Assembly (NCBI GenBank): GCA_017412645.1
Contig: JAFPWX010000025.1
Location: 1-56,896 of the forward strand
Source of the DNA: Bacteroidales bacterium
GTDB taxonomy: Bacteria; Bacteroidota; Bacteroidia; Bacteroidales; UBA932
Length of the DNA stretch: 56,896 nucleotides
Direction of reading: 5' to 3'
Translations under genes and position numbers: made by a program
Part shown: one piece after another, positions 8,344 through 15,990 of the stretch
How positions within the stretch are numbered: the first letter of the stretch is position 1
Layout of the letters: each line of letters starts with the position of its first letter
The notes under the pieces: generated by a model
Database searches by the model: none
The model's input: the letters and a program-made list of their open reading frames with translations, nothing else
What the model was told of the DNA's origin: nothing

Positions 8344-8465
8344 GTAAATATTTGAATAGTTATAATAATATTTTAAAGTTTTTTATTCAATTTTTAACTA
8401 TCGTTTTCTGCACAGAAAAGGAAATAATTCTTCCTTTTCCTTGCAAATAATGATGCTTTTGTGAA

Positions 8466-8727
8466 GCGGAGAGGCGGGCTGGGCCGCAGCGACTTTCAAA
8501 GGGAGTCGGTGGCCCGGGCGACCGACGTGTCGAAGGCGCGCCTGCGACCACGAGGGAGGACGGGCCAGGCCGAGGGGCCGGGAAGCGGCGTCTCGATGCG
8601 AGCACTGTTCGAGGAGGTTAGACGCGAGCGCAGCAAGCGGCTAAAACTCCGAGTTGCGCAGCATAGCTGCTGACGGTCCCGAGGCCAGACTCCCTGCCGA
8701 AGGAGCGAGGCCCAGCCCGCCTCCCGC
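8466..8727. other. GC-rich, end-to-end folding non-coding element
   Basis: About 260 bp of very GC-rich DNA between two AT-rich flanks in the abiEi-hicA intergenic region. The ends pair: 8471-8485 with 8709-8723 is a perfect 15-bp helix (GAGGCGGGCTGGGCC), extended to 19 bp by GCGG/CCGC past one bulged A. Going inward, GGGAGTC (8501-8507) pairs with GACTCCC (8688-8694), GGCC and CGGG (8511-8518) pair with 8678-8686, and ACCG (8521-8524) pairs with CGGT (8674-8677). Local hairpins include CTCG-ATG-CGAG (8592-8602) within GCGTCT/AGACGC (8588-8593/8620-8625), and GCAGC-ATA-GCTGC (8658-8670). The short ORFs across it show no coding character. It could be a structured RNA or a miniature mobile element; the strand is undetermined. 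Confidence 0.6.
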
Positions 8728-8765
8728 CGCCAAAGAGTCAGCTCAATTTTTTTCTTTCAATAATA

Positions 8766-8797
8766 TTTGCATTGCAACTAAAATTTAGTTACATTTG
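8766..8797 (+). promoter_or_regulatory. hicA promoter with overlapping operator palindrome
   Basis: TTTG (8766-8769), 20 nt, then TACATTTG (8790-8797) is an excellent promoter. The palindrome AACTAAA-A-TTTAGTT (8776-8790) fills the spacer and touches the -7 box, a natural site for autorepression by the ribbon-helix-helix part of HicB. Only 3 nt separate the -7 box from the ATG at 8801. Confidence 0.75.
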
Positions 8798-8800
8798 CAC

Positions 8801-9061
8801 ATGAGTACTAAAGAGAAACTAATTGAACGACTGAAAGGCCTGCCAAAAGACTTCACATTTGATGAAGTAACACGACTATTATCCTACTTTGGATACACTC
8901 AATCGAACAAGGGGAGAACGTCTGGATCAAGGGTTATGTTCATTAATAAGCAAACGAATCATAAGATCTTGATTCACCGCCCTCACCCGGGCAATATCAT
9001 TAAAGAGTCCGCTCTTTCAGGTGTTATTAGGTCATTGAATAATAAAGGAATAAAAATATGA
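8801..9061 (+). CDS. hicA: HicA-type mRNA interferase toxin
   Basis: 86 residues from the ATG at 8801; a TTG at 8795 in the same frame sits inside the -7 box and is rejected. The sequence has the helix-strand opening KEKLIERLKGLPKDFTFDEV and the subfamily signature SGSRVMF ... IHRPHPGN (41-47, 59-65). This corresponds to the double-stranded-RNA-binding-like fold of HicA; in this subfamily the GSH motif reads GSR. HicA toxins cleave mRNA and tmRNA and are held by HicB. The stop overlaps the hicB start by 4 bp (ATGA), as usual for a coupled pair. Confidence 0.93.
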   Translation: MSTKEKLIERLKGLPKDFTFDEVTRLLSYFGYTQSNKGRTSGSRVMFINKQTNHKILIHRPHPGNIIKESALSGVIRSLNNKGIKI

Positions 9062-9567
9062 ATACACTTAAGTACAAAGGTTACATCGGTTCTGTCGCAT
9101 ATAGCGAACCGGACAAGGTCTTTTTCGGAAAACTGGAAGGAATCGATGATTTCGTCAATTACGAAGGCGAATCTGTTTCAGAACTCACCGCCGCTTTCCA
9201 CGAGGCCGTGGAAGATTATCTCGCATTTTGCGAAGGTGAAGGCGTAAAGCCTGAAAAGAGTTACTCGGGTTCGTTCAATGTACGAATCTCCCCCGACACT
9301 CATCGGAGCATCGCAAGGCTTGCTAGCGAGGCGGGAGTATCTATCAACTCTTTTGTAAAAGATGCTTTAGCAAAAGCTGTAGAGAATCCCGTCCTGGGCA
9401 CCGCCTCTTTGGTGGATGGCTATTGCGTTCCAGCCAGATCCGGCGCAGTGCTTCGGGAATCTTCCCCGCTTGAAGGAAAACAAACGAAGCTCGTTCTTGA
9501 TGTTCCTGCCAGCGAAATCCCCTTTGCAAAACAACTCTTCGCCCGCCTCGGGTGGATGGTTGAATAG
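9058..9567 (+). CDS. hicB: HicB-type antitoxin with an extra C-terminal segment
   Basis: 169 residues. Residues 1-65 are the HicB partial RNase H-like fold (YKGYIGSVAYSEPDKVFFGKL ... AFHEAVEDYLAFCE). Residues about 71-108 are a ribbon-helix-helix DNA-binding domain (RISPDTHRSIARLASEAGVS). The usual protein ends near here at about 110 residues. This one continues for some 59 residues, finishing with KLVLDVPASEIPFAKQLFAR, a motif that recalls short C-terminal tails on other Bacteroidales antitoxins. It neutralises HicA and probably represses at the palindrome 8776-8790. The role of the extension is unknown. Confidence 0.92.
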   Translation: MNTLKYKGYIGSVAYSEPDKVFFGKLEGIDDFVNYEGESVSELTAAFHEAVEDYLAFCEGEGVKPEKSYSGSFNVRISPDTHRSIARLASEAGVSINSFVKDALAKAVENPVLGTASLVDGYCVPARSGAVLRESSPLEGKQTKLVLDVPASEIPFAKQLFARLGWMVE

Positions 9568-9586
9568 GTAGGCCCAAAAGGGCGGC

Positions 9587-9698
9587 GGGGACCTAGCACG
9601 AAAAAGGCCAAAATCATGGAAGGTCCCCCTCTGGAAACGGGGACCTAGCACGAAAAAGGCCGAAATCATGGAAGGTCCCCCTCAAAACAAGGGGACCT
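9587..9698. repeat. Tandem palindromic repeat behind hicB
   Basis: Two copies of a 44-bp block start at 9587 and 9639 (period 52) and differ at one base. Each runs GGGGACCT, a 28-nt spacer containing CACGAAAAAGGCC(A/G)AAATC, then AGGTCCCC. A further GGGGACCT closes the array at 9691-9698. GGGGACCT and AGGTCCCC are complementary, so several alternative 8-bp hairpins can form. The spacer core also occurs at 18591-18612. The array lies between the hicB stop and the recG start and holds no gene. Confidence 0.8.
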
Positions 9699-9746
9699 GT
9701 CCCTCCCCCTGGAATCTTTTTGACGGAAAATGACTATCTTTACACC

Positions 9747-11915
9747 GTGAGCAACCTGGCCAGCGACATACAGTACATCTCCGGGGTGGGGCCCAAAAGA
9801 GCGGCACTCATCAAGGCGGAACTGGGCGTGGCCACAATGGGCGAGCTGCTCCGCATCTACCCCTATCGCTACATCGACCGCAGCCGCTTCTACCGCATCT
9901 CCGAAATCGCCGGCGAAGAGGCCTATGTTCAGATAAAAGCCCGGGTCGTAAGCCGTACAATGTACGGCCCCTCCGGCAGCATAATCCCTCCCGGAGACAA
10001 AAAGCTCCAGTACGCCGTAAAGCGCCTCAGCGTCATCGTGGAAGACAATTCCGGCCAGATGGAGATGGTATTCTTCAAAGGCATCAAGTGGAACTATGCC
10101 AAGCTGGTGCCGGACTCCGTTTTCGTCTTCTTCGGAAAACCCTCGCTCTTCAACGGAAAACTCAACATGGTGCACCCGGAGGTGGACGCTCCCCTGCCGG
10201 AAGGCTCCGACCTGCAGAGCGGTCTCACGGGAGTCTACCCCAGCACCGAAAAACTCATCAACGGAGGCGTCACCGGCAAAGTGATGTGCAAGCTCCAGAG
10301 CGCCGCCCTGGCCCTTTGTCTTCCCGAAATCAGGGAAACCCTTCCCGAATACATCCTCACCGAAAACGCCCTTTGCGGCCTGCAGTACGCCATAAGGAAC
10401 ATCCATTTCCCGGCCGACCAGTACGCCCTCCAGAAAGCCACAAGGAGGCTCAAGTTCGAAGAACTCTTCTTCCTGCAGCTGAGTCTGCTCAAACAGAAAT
10501 TCATCCGCTCCCACGGCAATCCGGGTCTCACGATGCCCAAGGTGGGAGCCGCCTTCAACTCACTGTACGAATCGCTCCCCTTCCAGCTCACCGGCGCCCA
10601 GAAAAGGGTGATACGGGAGATCTTCGAAGACATGCGCAGCGGCCATCAGATGAACCGTCTGCTTCAGGGCGACGTCGGCTCCGGAAAGACGATGGTGGCC
10701 GTACTTAGTGCGCTGCTGGCGGTAGACAACGGCTACCAGGCGTGCATCATGGCGCCGACGGAAGTGCTTGCTCAGCAGCATTTTGCCAACATCAGCCGGT
10801 ATCTTCAAAGAACAGGTGTGAGCTGCGCCCTGCTCACAGGCAGCACCTCCCAGAAAGAGAGGCGCGTCATCCACGCCGGCCTGCAGGATGGCAGCCTCGG
10901 CATCATCGTGGGAACGCACGCCCTCATCGAAGACAACGTAACCTTCAAGGCCCTCGGGCTGGCAGTAATCGACGAACAGCACCGCTTCGGGGTGGACCAG
11001 CGCGCCAAGCTCTGGTCCAAAGGGCCGCTGATCGGAGGGGATGCTCTCCAGAATCGCTTTGCCCCCCACGTTCTGGTAATGACCGCCACCCCCATCCCCC
11101 GCACTCTCGCAATGACGGTCTATGGCGATCTCGACGTATCCGTCATCGACGAACTGCCCCCGGGGCGCAAACCCGTTAAGACCGTTCTCATCTCCGACGC
11201 CAAAAAGGCTGCCGTCTACAAGTTCATGGCCAAGCAGATCGCGCTCGGAAGACAGGTATTCGTGGTTTATCCTCTCATCTTCGAGAGCGAAAAGATGGAC
11301 CTGAACAATCTCCAGATAGGTTACGAAGAGATACTCAAGCGCTTCCCCGAGCCCGAGTACAAGGTAGCCATAGTGCATGGCCAGCAGAGCTCGGACGTGA
11401 AAGCGTTCAACATGGACGCGTTCGTGTCCGGAAGGGCGCAGATACTCGTGTCCACCACCGTGATTGAGGTGGGTGTTGACGTGCCAAATGCCAGCGTAAT
11501 GGTGATCGAGAGCGCCCAGAGGTTCGGCCTCAGCCAGCTCCATCAGCTGCGTGGACGAGTGGGGCGCGGTGCCGACGAAAGCTTCTGCGTGCTCGTGCAC
11601 GATTTCAAGACCAGCAAGGAAGCCCGCGAGCGCCTGGAACTCATGTGCCGCACCACCGACGGCTTCGAGATAGCGGAAGAAGACATGCGCATGCGAGGCC
11701 CCGGCGATCTGGAAGGCACGGCCCAGAGCGGTCTGCCGGTGAGCCTCAATATCGCTTCCCTTGCGAAAGACGGCCTGGTGCTGGGCGAAGCGCGCGCCTA
11801 CGCGACCCGCGTCCTGGAAGCCGACCCGGCCCTGGAAGAACCCCGCAACGCACTGCTGCTCAAAGAATTGCGAAAAGACAAATACAATATTAAAGACTAT
11901 AGCAGAATATCATGA
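9747..11915 (+). CDS. recG: ATP-dependent DNA helicase RecG
   Basis: 722 residues from a GTG at 9747 (MSNLASDIQYISGVGPKRA), which matches how Bacteroidota RecG usually begins; the in-frame TTG at 9720 adds nine unlikely residues. Domains: the N-terminal wedge with an OB fold (about 60-170), then the helicase core with Walker A GDVGSGKT, motif Ia APTEVLAQQH, the Walker B-like DEQHRFG, TATPIPRT, and the C-terminal QxxGRxGRG motif (HQLRGRVGRG). RecG reverses stalled forks and branch-migrates Holliday junctions. Its stop overlaps the next start (ATGA), which argues for one operon with the S9 peptidase and the WYL regulator. Confidence 0.97.
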   Translation: MSNLASDIQYISGVGPKRAALIKAELGVATMGELLRIYPYRYIDRSRFYRISEIAGEEAYVQIKARVVSRTMYGPSGSIIPPGDKKLQYAVKRLSVIVEDNSGQMEMVFFKGIKWNYAKLVPDSVFVFFGKPSLFNGKLNMVHPEVDAPLPEGSDLQSGLTGVYPSTEKLINGGVTGKVMCKLQSAALALCLPEIRETLPEYILTENALCGLQYAIRNIHFPADQYALQKATRRLKFEELFFLQLSLLKQKFIRSHGNPGLTMPKVGAAFNSLYESLPFQLTGAQKRVIREIFEDMRSGHQMNRLLQGDVGSGKTMVAVLSALLAVDNGYQACIMAPTEVLAQQHFANISRYLQRTGVSCALLTGSTSQKERRVIHAGLQDGSLGIIVGTHALIEDNVTFKALGLAVIDEQHRFGVDQRAKLWSKGPLIGGDALQNRFAPHVLVMTATPIPRTLAMTVYGDLDVSVIDELPPGRKPVKTVLISDAKKAAVYKFMAKQIALGRQVFVVYPLIFESEKMDLNNLQIGYEEILKRFPEPEYKVAIVHGQQSSDVKAFNMDAFVSGRAQILVSTTVIEVGVDVPNASVMVIESAQRFGLSQLHQLRGRVGRGADESFCVLVHDFKTSKEARERLELMCRTTDGFEIAEEDMRMRGPGDLEGTAQSGLPVSLNIASLAKDGLVLGEARAYATRVLEADPALEEPRNALLLKELRKDKYNIKDYSRIS

Positions 11916-14143
11916 AAACCTCTAAACTCTTTGCGCTGGCCCTCGGGCTGGCGGCAATCTGCAGCTGTATGAAAAATGAAGAAAAGGGCGGGTACATAGG
12001 CCCGCAGGAAGTGCAAATCGAAAACGGAGTAATGACTCCGGAAGTGCTTCTCTCGCTGGGCCGCCTGAGCGATCCCCAACTCTCCCCCGACGGCAGCCGC
12101 ATCCTCTACGGAGTGGCATATCAGAGCATCCCCGAAAACCGTTCCAACCGCAACCTCTGGATCTGCGATACCGACGGCTCCAACGCAGTTCAGCTCACCC
12201 GCTACGGCAAGAGCGTAAACTGCGCCCGCTGGAGCAAGGACGGAAGCCACATTTTCTTCATCCAGGGCGGCCAGCTCTGGAAGGCTCCCATCAAGGGCCA
12301 TAAACTCGGCAAGAAGGTGAAACTCAGCGATGTACCCGCCGGCATGGGAGAGTTCAAGATCTCCCCGGACGAGTCACAGATCATCTACACCAGCACCATA
12401 AAGAACAGCGCTCTGGTGCAGCCGGCCGATACCGATCCGGTCCTCGACAAGGCTCAGGCCTACAGCACCGAAGACCTCATGTACCGCCACTGGGACCATT
12501 GGGTCACCGAGGTGCCGCGCAGCTACGTGGCTCCCCTGAACGGCAGTCTCATCACCCAGGAGAACAGCGTTGACATACTCGGCACCGAGGAGCTGTTCGA
12601 GCTTCCTACCGAGCCCTTCGGCGGCATCGAGCAACTCGACTGGGCTCCGGACAGCAGGCACATCGCCTACAGCTGCCGCAAGAAGACCGGCAAGCAGTAC
12701 GCCTTCAGCACCAACACCTCTATCTATATATATGACATCGTGACCGGCGCCACCGTTGCCGTTACCGAAAAGGGCGGCTACGACACCGATCCGGTCTGGA
12801 GTCCCGACGGAAAGCATCTGGCCTGGATATCCATGCCGCGCGACGGCTACGAAGCTGACCAGCAGCGTCTTATGGTGGCCGATATCGCCTTCCCGCAGGA
12901 CGGTGCCGACGGGCAGAGCGCCGACGTCTGCATATCAAATATCCGTCGACTCGGAGAAAAGTTCGACCACGACGTGACCGGTCCCATCTGGCACGGCGAC
13001 AAGATATACTTCGCCGCCCTCATGAACGAGGCGGTGCAGAGCCTCTTCCGCGTCGGCCTCGACGGTGCCGAACCGGAGCGTCTTACCCCGGGCGACTGGT
13101 GGACCGACCTCTTCCCGCCCTTCGCAGTGCTCGACCGTGAAGACGGCGGCGTGGAGATCCTCACCTGCTACTACAGCCTCGAGTTCCCGGCCGAACTGGC
13201 CAGCGTCGTCGCCGGAGCCGGCGAACCGGTCCTGAAACAGCTGGGCAGCGTGAACGGCCGCATACTCGAGAAACTCTCCCCCATCCATGAGGAGTCGGTG
13301 CTCGTCGAAACCGTCGACCACAAGCAGATGCAGTGCTGGGTCGTCTATCCGCCGGAATTCGACGAAAGCAAGGTCTACCCCGCCATCGAAATAGTGCTCG
13401 GCGGCCCTCAGGGCACGAATTCCCAGGACTGGAGCTACCGCTGGTGCTATCGCCTCATGGCGCAGCAGGGCTATATCGTCATCCTTCCCAACCGCCGCGG
13501 CACCACCGCCTTCGGACAGGAGTGGAAAGAGCAGATCAGCGGTGACTACCCGGGCCTGAACATGCAGGACTACCTGGTCGCCGGCCGCTATATCAAGAGC
13601 AAGCCCTATGTGGGGAAGCTCGCCTGCGTGGGTGCATCCTACGGCGGCTATTCCGCCTATATGCTGGAGGGCCTCCACGGCGACCTCTACGACTGCTTCA
13701 TCGCGCACGCCGGCATCTTCGACGAGAAGCAGCTCTGGTTCACCACCGAGGAGATGTGGTTCGCCAACTGGGACAACGGCGGTCTAACCGAATACGCCTA
13801 CGCTCCCGGACAGCAGGGTCCTGCGGGCGACGGGGTGACCTTCGGAGGCATGCAGCAGGCAGGCGCGCCATACGCATCCACACCCAAGGCACAGAGGCAC
13901 TACGCCAACTCTCCTTCCAGCATGGTCACCAAGTGGCATACCCCAATTCTTTGCATCCATGGCGGAATGGATTTCCGTATCCCCTACGAGCAAGGCATGG
14001 CCGCCTTCAACGCCGCCCAGATGATGGGTGTGCCTTCGAAACTCATCGTCTTCCCGGAAGAGAACCACTGGATACTGCAGCCGCAGAACGCCCTCTTCTG
14101 GCACCGCAGTTTCTTCGACTGGCTGGGCCGCTGGTGCAAGTAG
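11912..14143 (+). CDS. S9-family (prolyl oligopeptidase-like) serine peptidase lipoprotein
   Basis: 743 residues with a type II signal peptide (lipidated Cys19, followed by MKNEEK). Residues about 45-400 form WD/TolB-like beta-propeller blades (DPQLSPDGSRILY, CARWSKDGSHI, DPVWSPDGKHLAW). The C-terminal alpha/beta hydrolase carries the catalytic triad: Ser576 in GASYGGYS, Asp687 in GGMDFRIP and His719 in ENHW. It is a dipeptidyl- or acylaminoacyl-peptidase-type enzyme acting at the cell envelope on short peptides; the exact specificity cannot be read from the sequence. It is translationally coupled to recG (4-bp overlap), and the WYL regulator gene starts 14 bp after its stop. Confidence 0.95.
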   Translation: MKTSKLFALALGLAAICSCMKNEEKGGYIGPQEVQIENGVMTPEVLLSLGRLSDPQLSPDGSRILYGVAYQSIPENRSNRNLWICDTDGSNAVQLTRYGKSVNCARWSKDGSHIFFIQGGQLWKAPIKGHKLGKKVKLSDVPAGMGEFKISPDESQIIYTSTIKNSALVQPADTDPVLDKAQAYSTEDLMYRHWDHWVTEVPRSYVAPLNGSLITQENSVDILGTEELFELPTEPFGGIEQLDWAPDSRHIAYSCRKKTGKQYAFSTNTSIYIYDIVTGATVAVTEKGGYDTDPVWSPDGKHLAWISMPRDGYEADQQRLMVADIAFPQDGADGQSADVCISNIRRLGEKFDHDVTGPIWHGDKIYFAALMNEAVQSLFRVGLDGAEPERLTPGDWWTDLFPPFAVLDREDGGVEILTCYYSLEFPAELASVVAGAGEPVLKQLGSVNGRILEKLSPIHEESVLVETVDHKQMQCWVVYPPEFDESKVYPAIEIVLGGPQGTNSQDWSYRWCYRLMAQQGYIVILPNRRGTTAFGQEWKEQISGDYPGLNMQDYLVAGRYIKSKPYVGKLACVGASYGGYSAYMLEGLHGDLYDCFIAHAGIFDEKQLWFTTEEMWFANWDNGGLTEYAYAPGQQGPAGDGVTFGGMQQAGAPYASTPKAQRHYANSPSSMVTKWHTPILCIHGGMDFRIPYEQGMAAFNAAQMMGVPSKLIVFPEENHWILQPQNALFWHRSFFDWLGRWCK

Positions 14144-14157
14144 ACTGACGGCACCCT

Positions 14158-15120
14158 ATGGAACAGGCGCAGGTCGAAAGATTGCTCCGGCTGATGAAGC
14201 TTCTCACCGGCAACACCACCTATACGGTGGATGAGCTGGCGGAGAAGCTCGATACCAGCTATCGCAGCATCTACCGTTATCTCGACACCTTCCGCGAGGC
14301 CGGATTCGCCGTGCGGAAGGTGCGGAGCGGGGTATACGAGCTGGTTGCGACAGGCAGGCGCACTCGCGACCTGGACCGGCTGGTGTATTTCTCGGACGAG
14401 GAGGCCGGCATCATCAACGGACTCATCGAGAGTCTGGACAACACCAACGCCCTGAAGCAGAACCTACATCAGAAGCTGGCGGCAATCTACGATGTGGCGC
14501 CGGTAACGGACTTCATCAGCAAGCAGTCCAATGCTCTGAACGTGCGGGAACTCTCCGACGCAATACAGGAACGGCGCTGCGTGGTGCTGCACGACTTCAA
14601 GTCATCATCGGGCAAGGCCGGCGACAGGCGCATCGAGCCCTTTGCATTCACTACCAATTATATACATGTTTGGGGATATGATTTGGCGGACGGACGTTGC
14701 AAGATGTTCGGCGTTGCCCGAATCGGCGAGGTGGAGATTTTGCGCGGCGAGCCCTGGACGCATGAGGCCGAACACCGTCGCACCGAGATAGACGTTTTCC
14801 GCATGAGCGGCGAGCGCAAGTACCACGTAAAACTGGCTCTCGACCAGCTGGCCCGCGACCTGCTGCTGGAGGAGTATCCGCTGGCGGCATCCGAGGTCCG
14901 TCTTCTGGAATCTGGCGAATCGCACTCCGGTTCCGCCGGACTTTCCCCCGCCCCCACCGGACTGTCCCCTGGTTTCGCCTCCTGGCTCTTCGAGACCGAC
15001 GTGTGCGCCATGCAGGGCGTCGGCCGCTTCGCCATAGGCCTGGCCGATCATGTGCGGGTACTGGACTCCCCCGAACTGAGCGAATACATCAAAGATTTTT
15101 CGAAAAAATTTCTTGCCTGA
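14158..15120 (+). CDS. WYL-domain transcriptional regulator
   Basis: 320 residues. An N-terminal winged helix-turn-helix (about 5-60, TYTVDELAEKLDTSYRSIYR) belongs to the DeoR/HTH_11 type. The middle contains a linker, and the WYL-like beta domain is at about 135-230 (RRIEPFAFTTNYIHVWGYDL, with YIHVWGY in place of the eponymous WYL). A C-terminal extension ends in LSEYIKDFSKKFLA. WYL regulators sense nucleic acids or nucleotides and often control DNA-damage or defence genes; this one follows recG and the S9 peptidase in the same direction. A run rich in Gly/Pro/Ser at about 255-280 looks like a flexible linker. Confidence 0.88.
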   Translation: MEQAQVERLLRLMKLLTGNTTYTVDELAEKLDTSYRSIYRYLDTFREAGFAVRKVRSGVYELVATGRRTRDLDRLVYFSDEEAGIINGLIESLDNTNALKQNLHQKLAAIYDVAPVTDFISKQSNALNVRELSDAIQERRCVVLHDFKSSSGKAGDRRIEPFAFTTNYIHVWGYDLADGRCKMFGVARIGEVEILRGEPWTHEAEHRRTEIDVFRMSGERKYHVKLALDQLARDLLLEEYPLAASEVRLLESGESHSGSAGLSPAPTGLSPGFASWLFETDVCAMQGVGRFAIGLADHVRVLDSPELSEYIKDFSKKFLA

Positions 15121-15160
15121 TAATTTTTGACGTTATTTGGCAAAATACTGCCATATCTTT

Positions 15161-15193
15161 GCATCGTGGAAAGGAAATCCACGATGCTTTTTT
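15161..15193 (+). terminator. Rho-independent terminator behind the WYL gene
   Basis: A perfect 10-bp stem, GCATCGTGGA (15161-15170) with TCCACGATGC (15178-15187), has a 7-nt AAGGAAA loop and six T's at 15188-15193. It lies 40 bp after the WYL stop. A TATCTTTG box (15154-15161) abuts its 5' arm, so a promoter for a very short transcript cannot be excluded. Confidence 0.85.
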
Positions 15194-15215
15194 GTAAACT
15201 TAAAACAGATCAGAT

Positions 15216-15368
15216 ATGTCAGCCACAGAATTCTTTCTTCTCCGTAACCGCGTTTCCGAGGAGCTCACCGCCAACAGTTACAAGCCCGAAGAGGCCGCCA
15301 GCATCAGCCGCAGCCTCTCCCGCGACGCCCTCTCCCTCATCGCCGAGCTCGGCCTGGAGGTAGCCTAA
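15216..15368 (+). CDS. Possible small protein, 50 aa
   Basis: An ATG-to-TAA frame, MSATEFFLLRNRVSEELTAN..., ends in IAELGLEVA. Its codons (GAG CTC ACC GCC, AGC CGC, GCC GAG CTC) are GC-rich at third positions like the real genes here, unlike the AT-rich DNA on both sides. The helix pattern looks amphipathic, with no signal or membrane segment. It lies between the WYL terminator and the promoter at 15393-15423. No family is recognised; it could be a genuine small protein or the remnant of a larger gene. Confidence 0.45.
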   Translation: MSATEFFLLRNRVSEELTANSYKPEEAASISRSLSRDALSLIAELGLEVA

Positions 15369-15423
15369 AGGTATAAATATTTTTACCTTTATTTTGATAA
15401 TAGTATATAAATTTATACCTTTG
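15367..15423 (+). promoter_or_regulatory. Promoter and repeated operator of the second HicB locus
   Basis: TTTG (15393-15396), 19 nt, then TACCTTTG (15416-15423) is a strong promoter. AAAGGTATAAA (15367-15377) and TTTATACCTTT (15412-15422) are an 11-bp perfect inverted repeat, and another TACCTTT is at 15384-15390. Three copies of the same half-site, one of them inside the -7 box, are what an autoregulatory antitoxin site would look like. Confidence 0.75.
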
Positions 15424-15435
15424 CGCCATAGTTCT

Positions 15436-15505
15436 ATGAAAAGATACAAGGTAAAGCAGGTAATTGATCTGCTCCTGGCAGTTGGAAATGATAAAAACTT
15501 AAGCG
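15436..15505 (+). pseudogene. Possible hicA remnant ahead of an orphan hicB
   Basis: An ATG 12 nt behind the -7 box opens MKRYKVKQVIDLLLAVGNDK, which looks like the first helix of a HicA toxin (MK..KV..VI..L.A). It then lacks the rest of that 60-80 residue fold, and the frame simply runs into hicB. The toxin position in the operon is thus occupied by about 20 codons, best explained by an internal deletion. It may alternatively be a short upstream ORF with no HicA ancestry. Confidence 0.35.
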
Positions 15506-15910
15506 ATGTCAAAAGTGATTATAAATATCGATTGGATGGAGCACAATTTCGGTGCTGCTCCCAAAAATGAGAATGTTGCCTGTGTGGTCACGGGCAAAGA
15601 ACTCGCAGATGTAGAGCGAGACATAGTAGAGGCTATCAAGTTCCAACTAGAAGGAATGAAAGCCAACGGAGAAGTTATTCCAGACGAATTCCTTGGCGAG
15701 TGGGAGCCTGAATTTGTCCTCACCACTCGAGCTCAGCTGCGTTATTCAGATAACTACATCACTCGCAAAGCGCTTTCGAAGGAAACGGGCATTAACGAGC
15801 AGCAGCTTAGCCATTACGCAAACGGCTACAAAAAGCCGCGCCCCGACACTCAACGTAAAATAGCCGATGGCATTCGCGCCATCAGTCAGCGCCTCACATT
15901 TATCTTCTAA
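15506..15910 (+). CDS. HicB-type antitoxin with helix-turn-helix, apparently orphan
   Basis: 134 residues. The N-terminal part (ENVACVVTGKELADVERDIVEA) fits the HicB fold. The C-terminal part (about 85-122, ALSKETGINEQQLSHYANGYKKP) is a Cro/C1-like helix-turn-helix, as in Bacteroides HicB proteins with a QLSHYA(T/N)G motif. It probably binds the repeated AAAGGTA sites at 15367-15423. No full HicA gene is adjacent: the 70 bp upstream code only for a possible toxin N-terminus. The start ATG follows a TAA by 3 bp. Confidence 0.85.
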   Translation: MSKVIINIDWMEHNFGAAPKNENVACVVTGKELADVERDIVEAIKFQLEGMKANGEVIPDEFLGEWEPEFVLTTRAQLRYSDNYITRKALSKETGINEQQLSHYANGYKKPRPDTQRKIADGIRAISQRLTFIF

Positions 15911-15990
15911 GATACTTCACACCGCACTGGTTGCAACCAACCTTGCCACGTTGCTCGATTTTTGATTTTTCTTCGTATCTTCGCCCTGCG

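Noticed and set aside
8461-8673. Plus-strand ORF of 70 codons across the GC-rich element
   Set aside because: High GC lowers the stop frequency; the product is Arg/Gly-rich without recognisable domains, and long-range pairing explains the sequence better.
9587-9698. Possible CRISPR mini-array because arms and spacers alternate
   Set aside because: The spacers are nearly identical, the arms are only 8 bp, and no cas gene is near; a palindromic repeat explains it.
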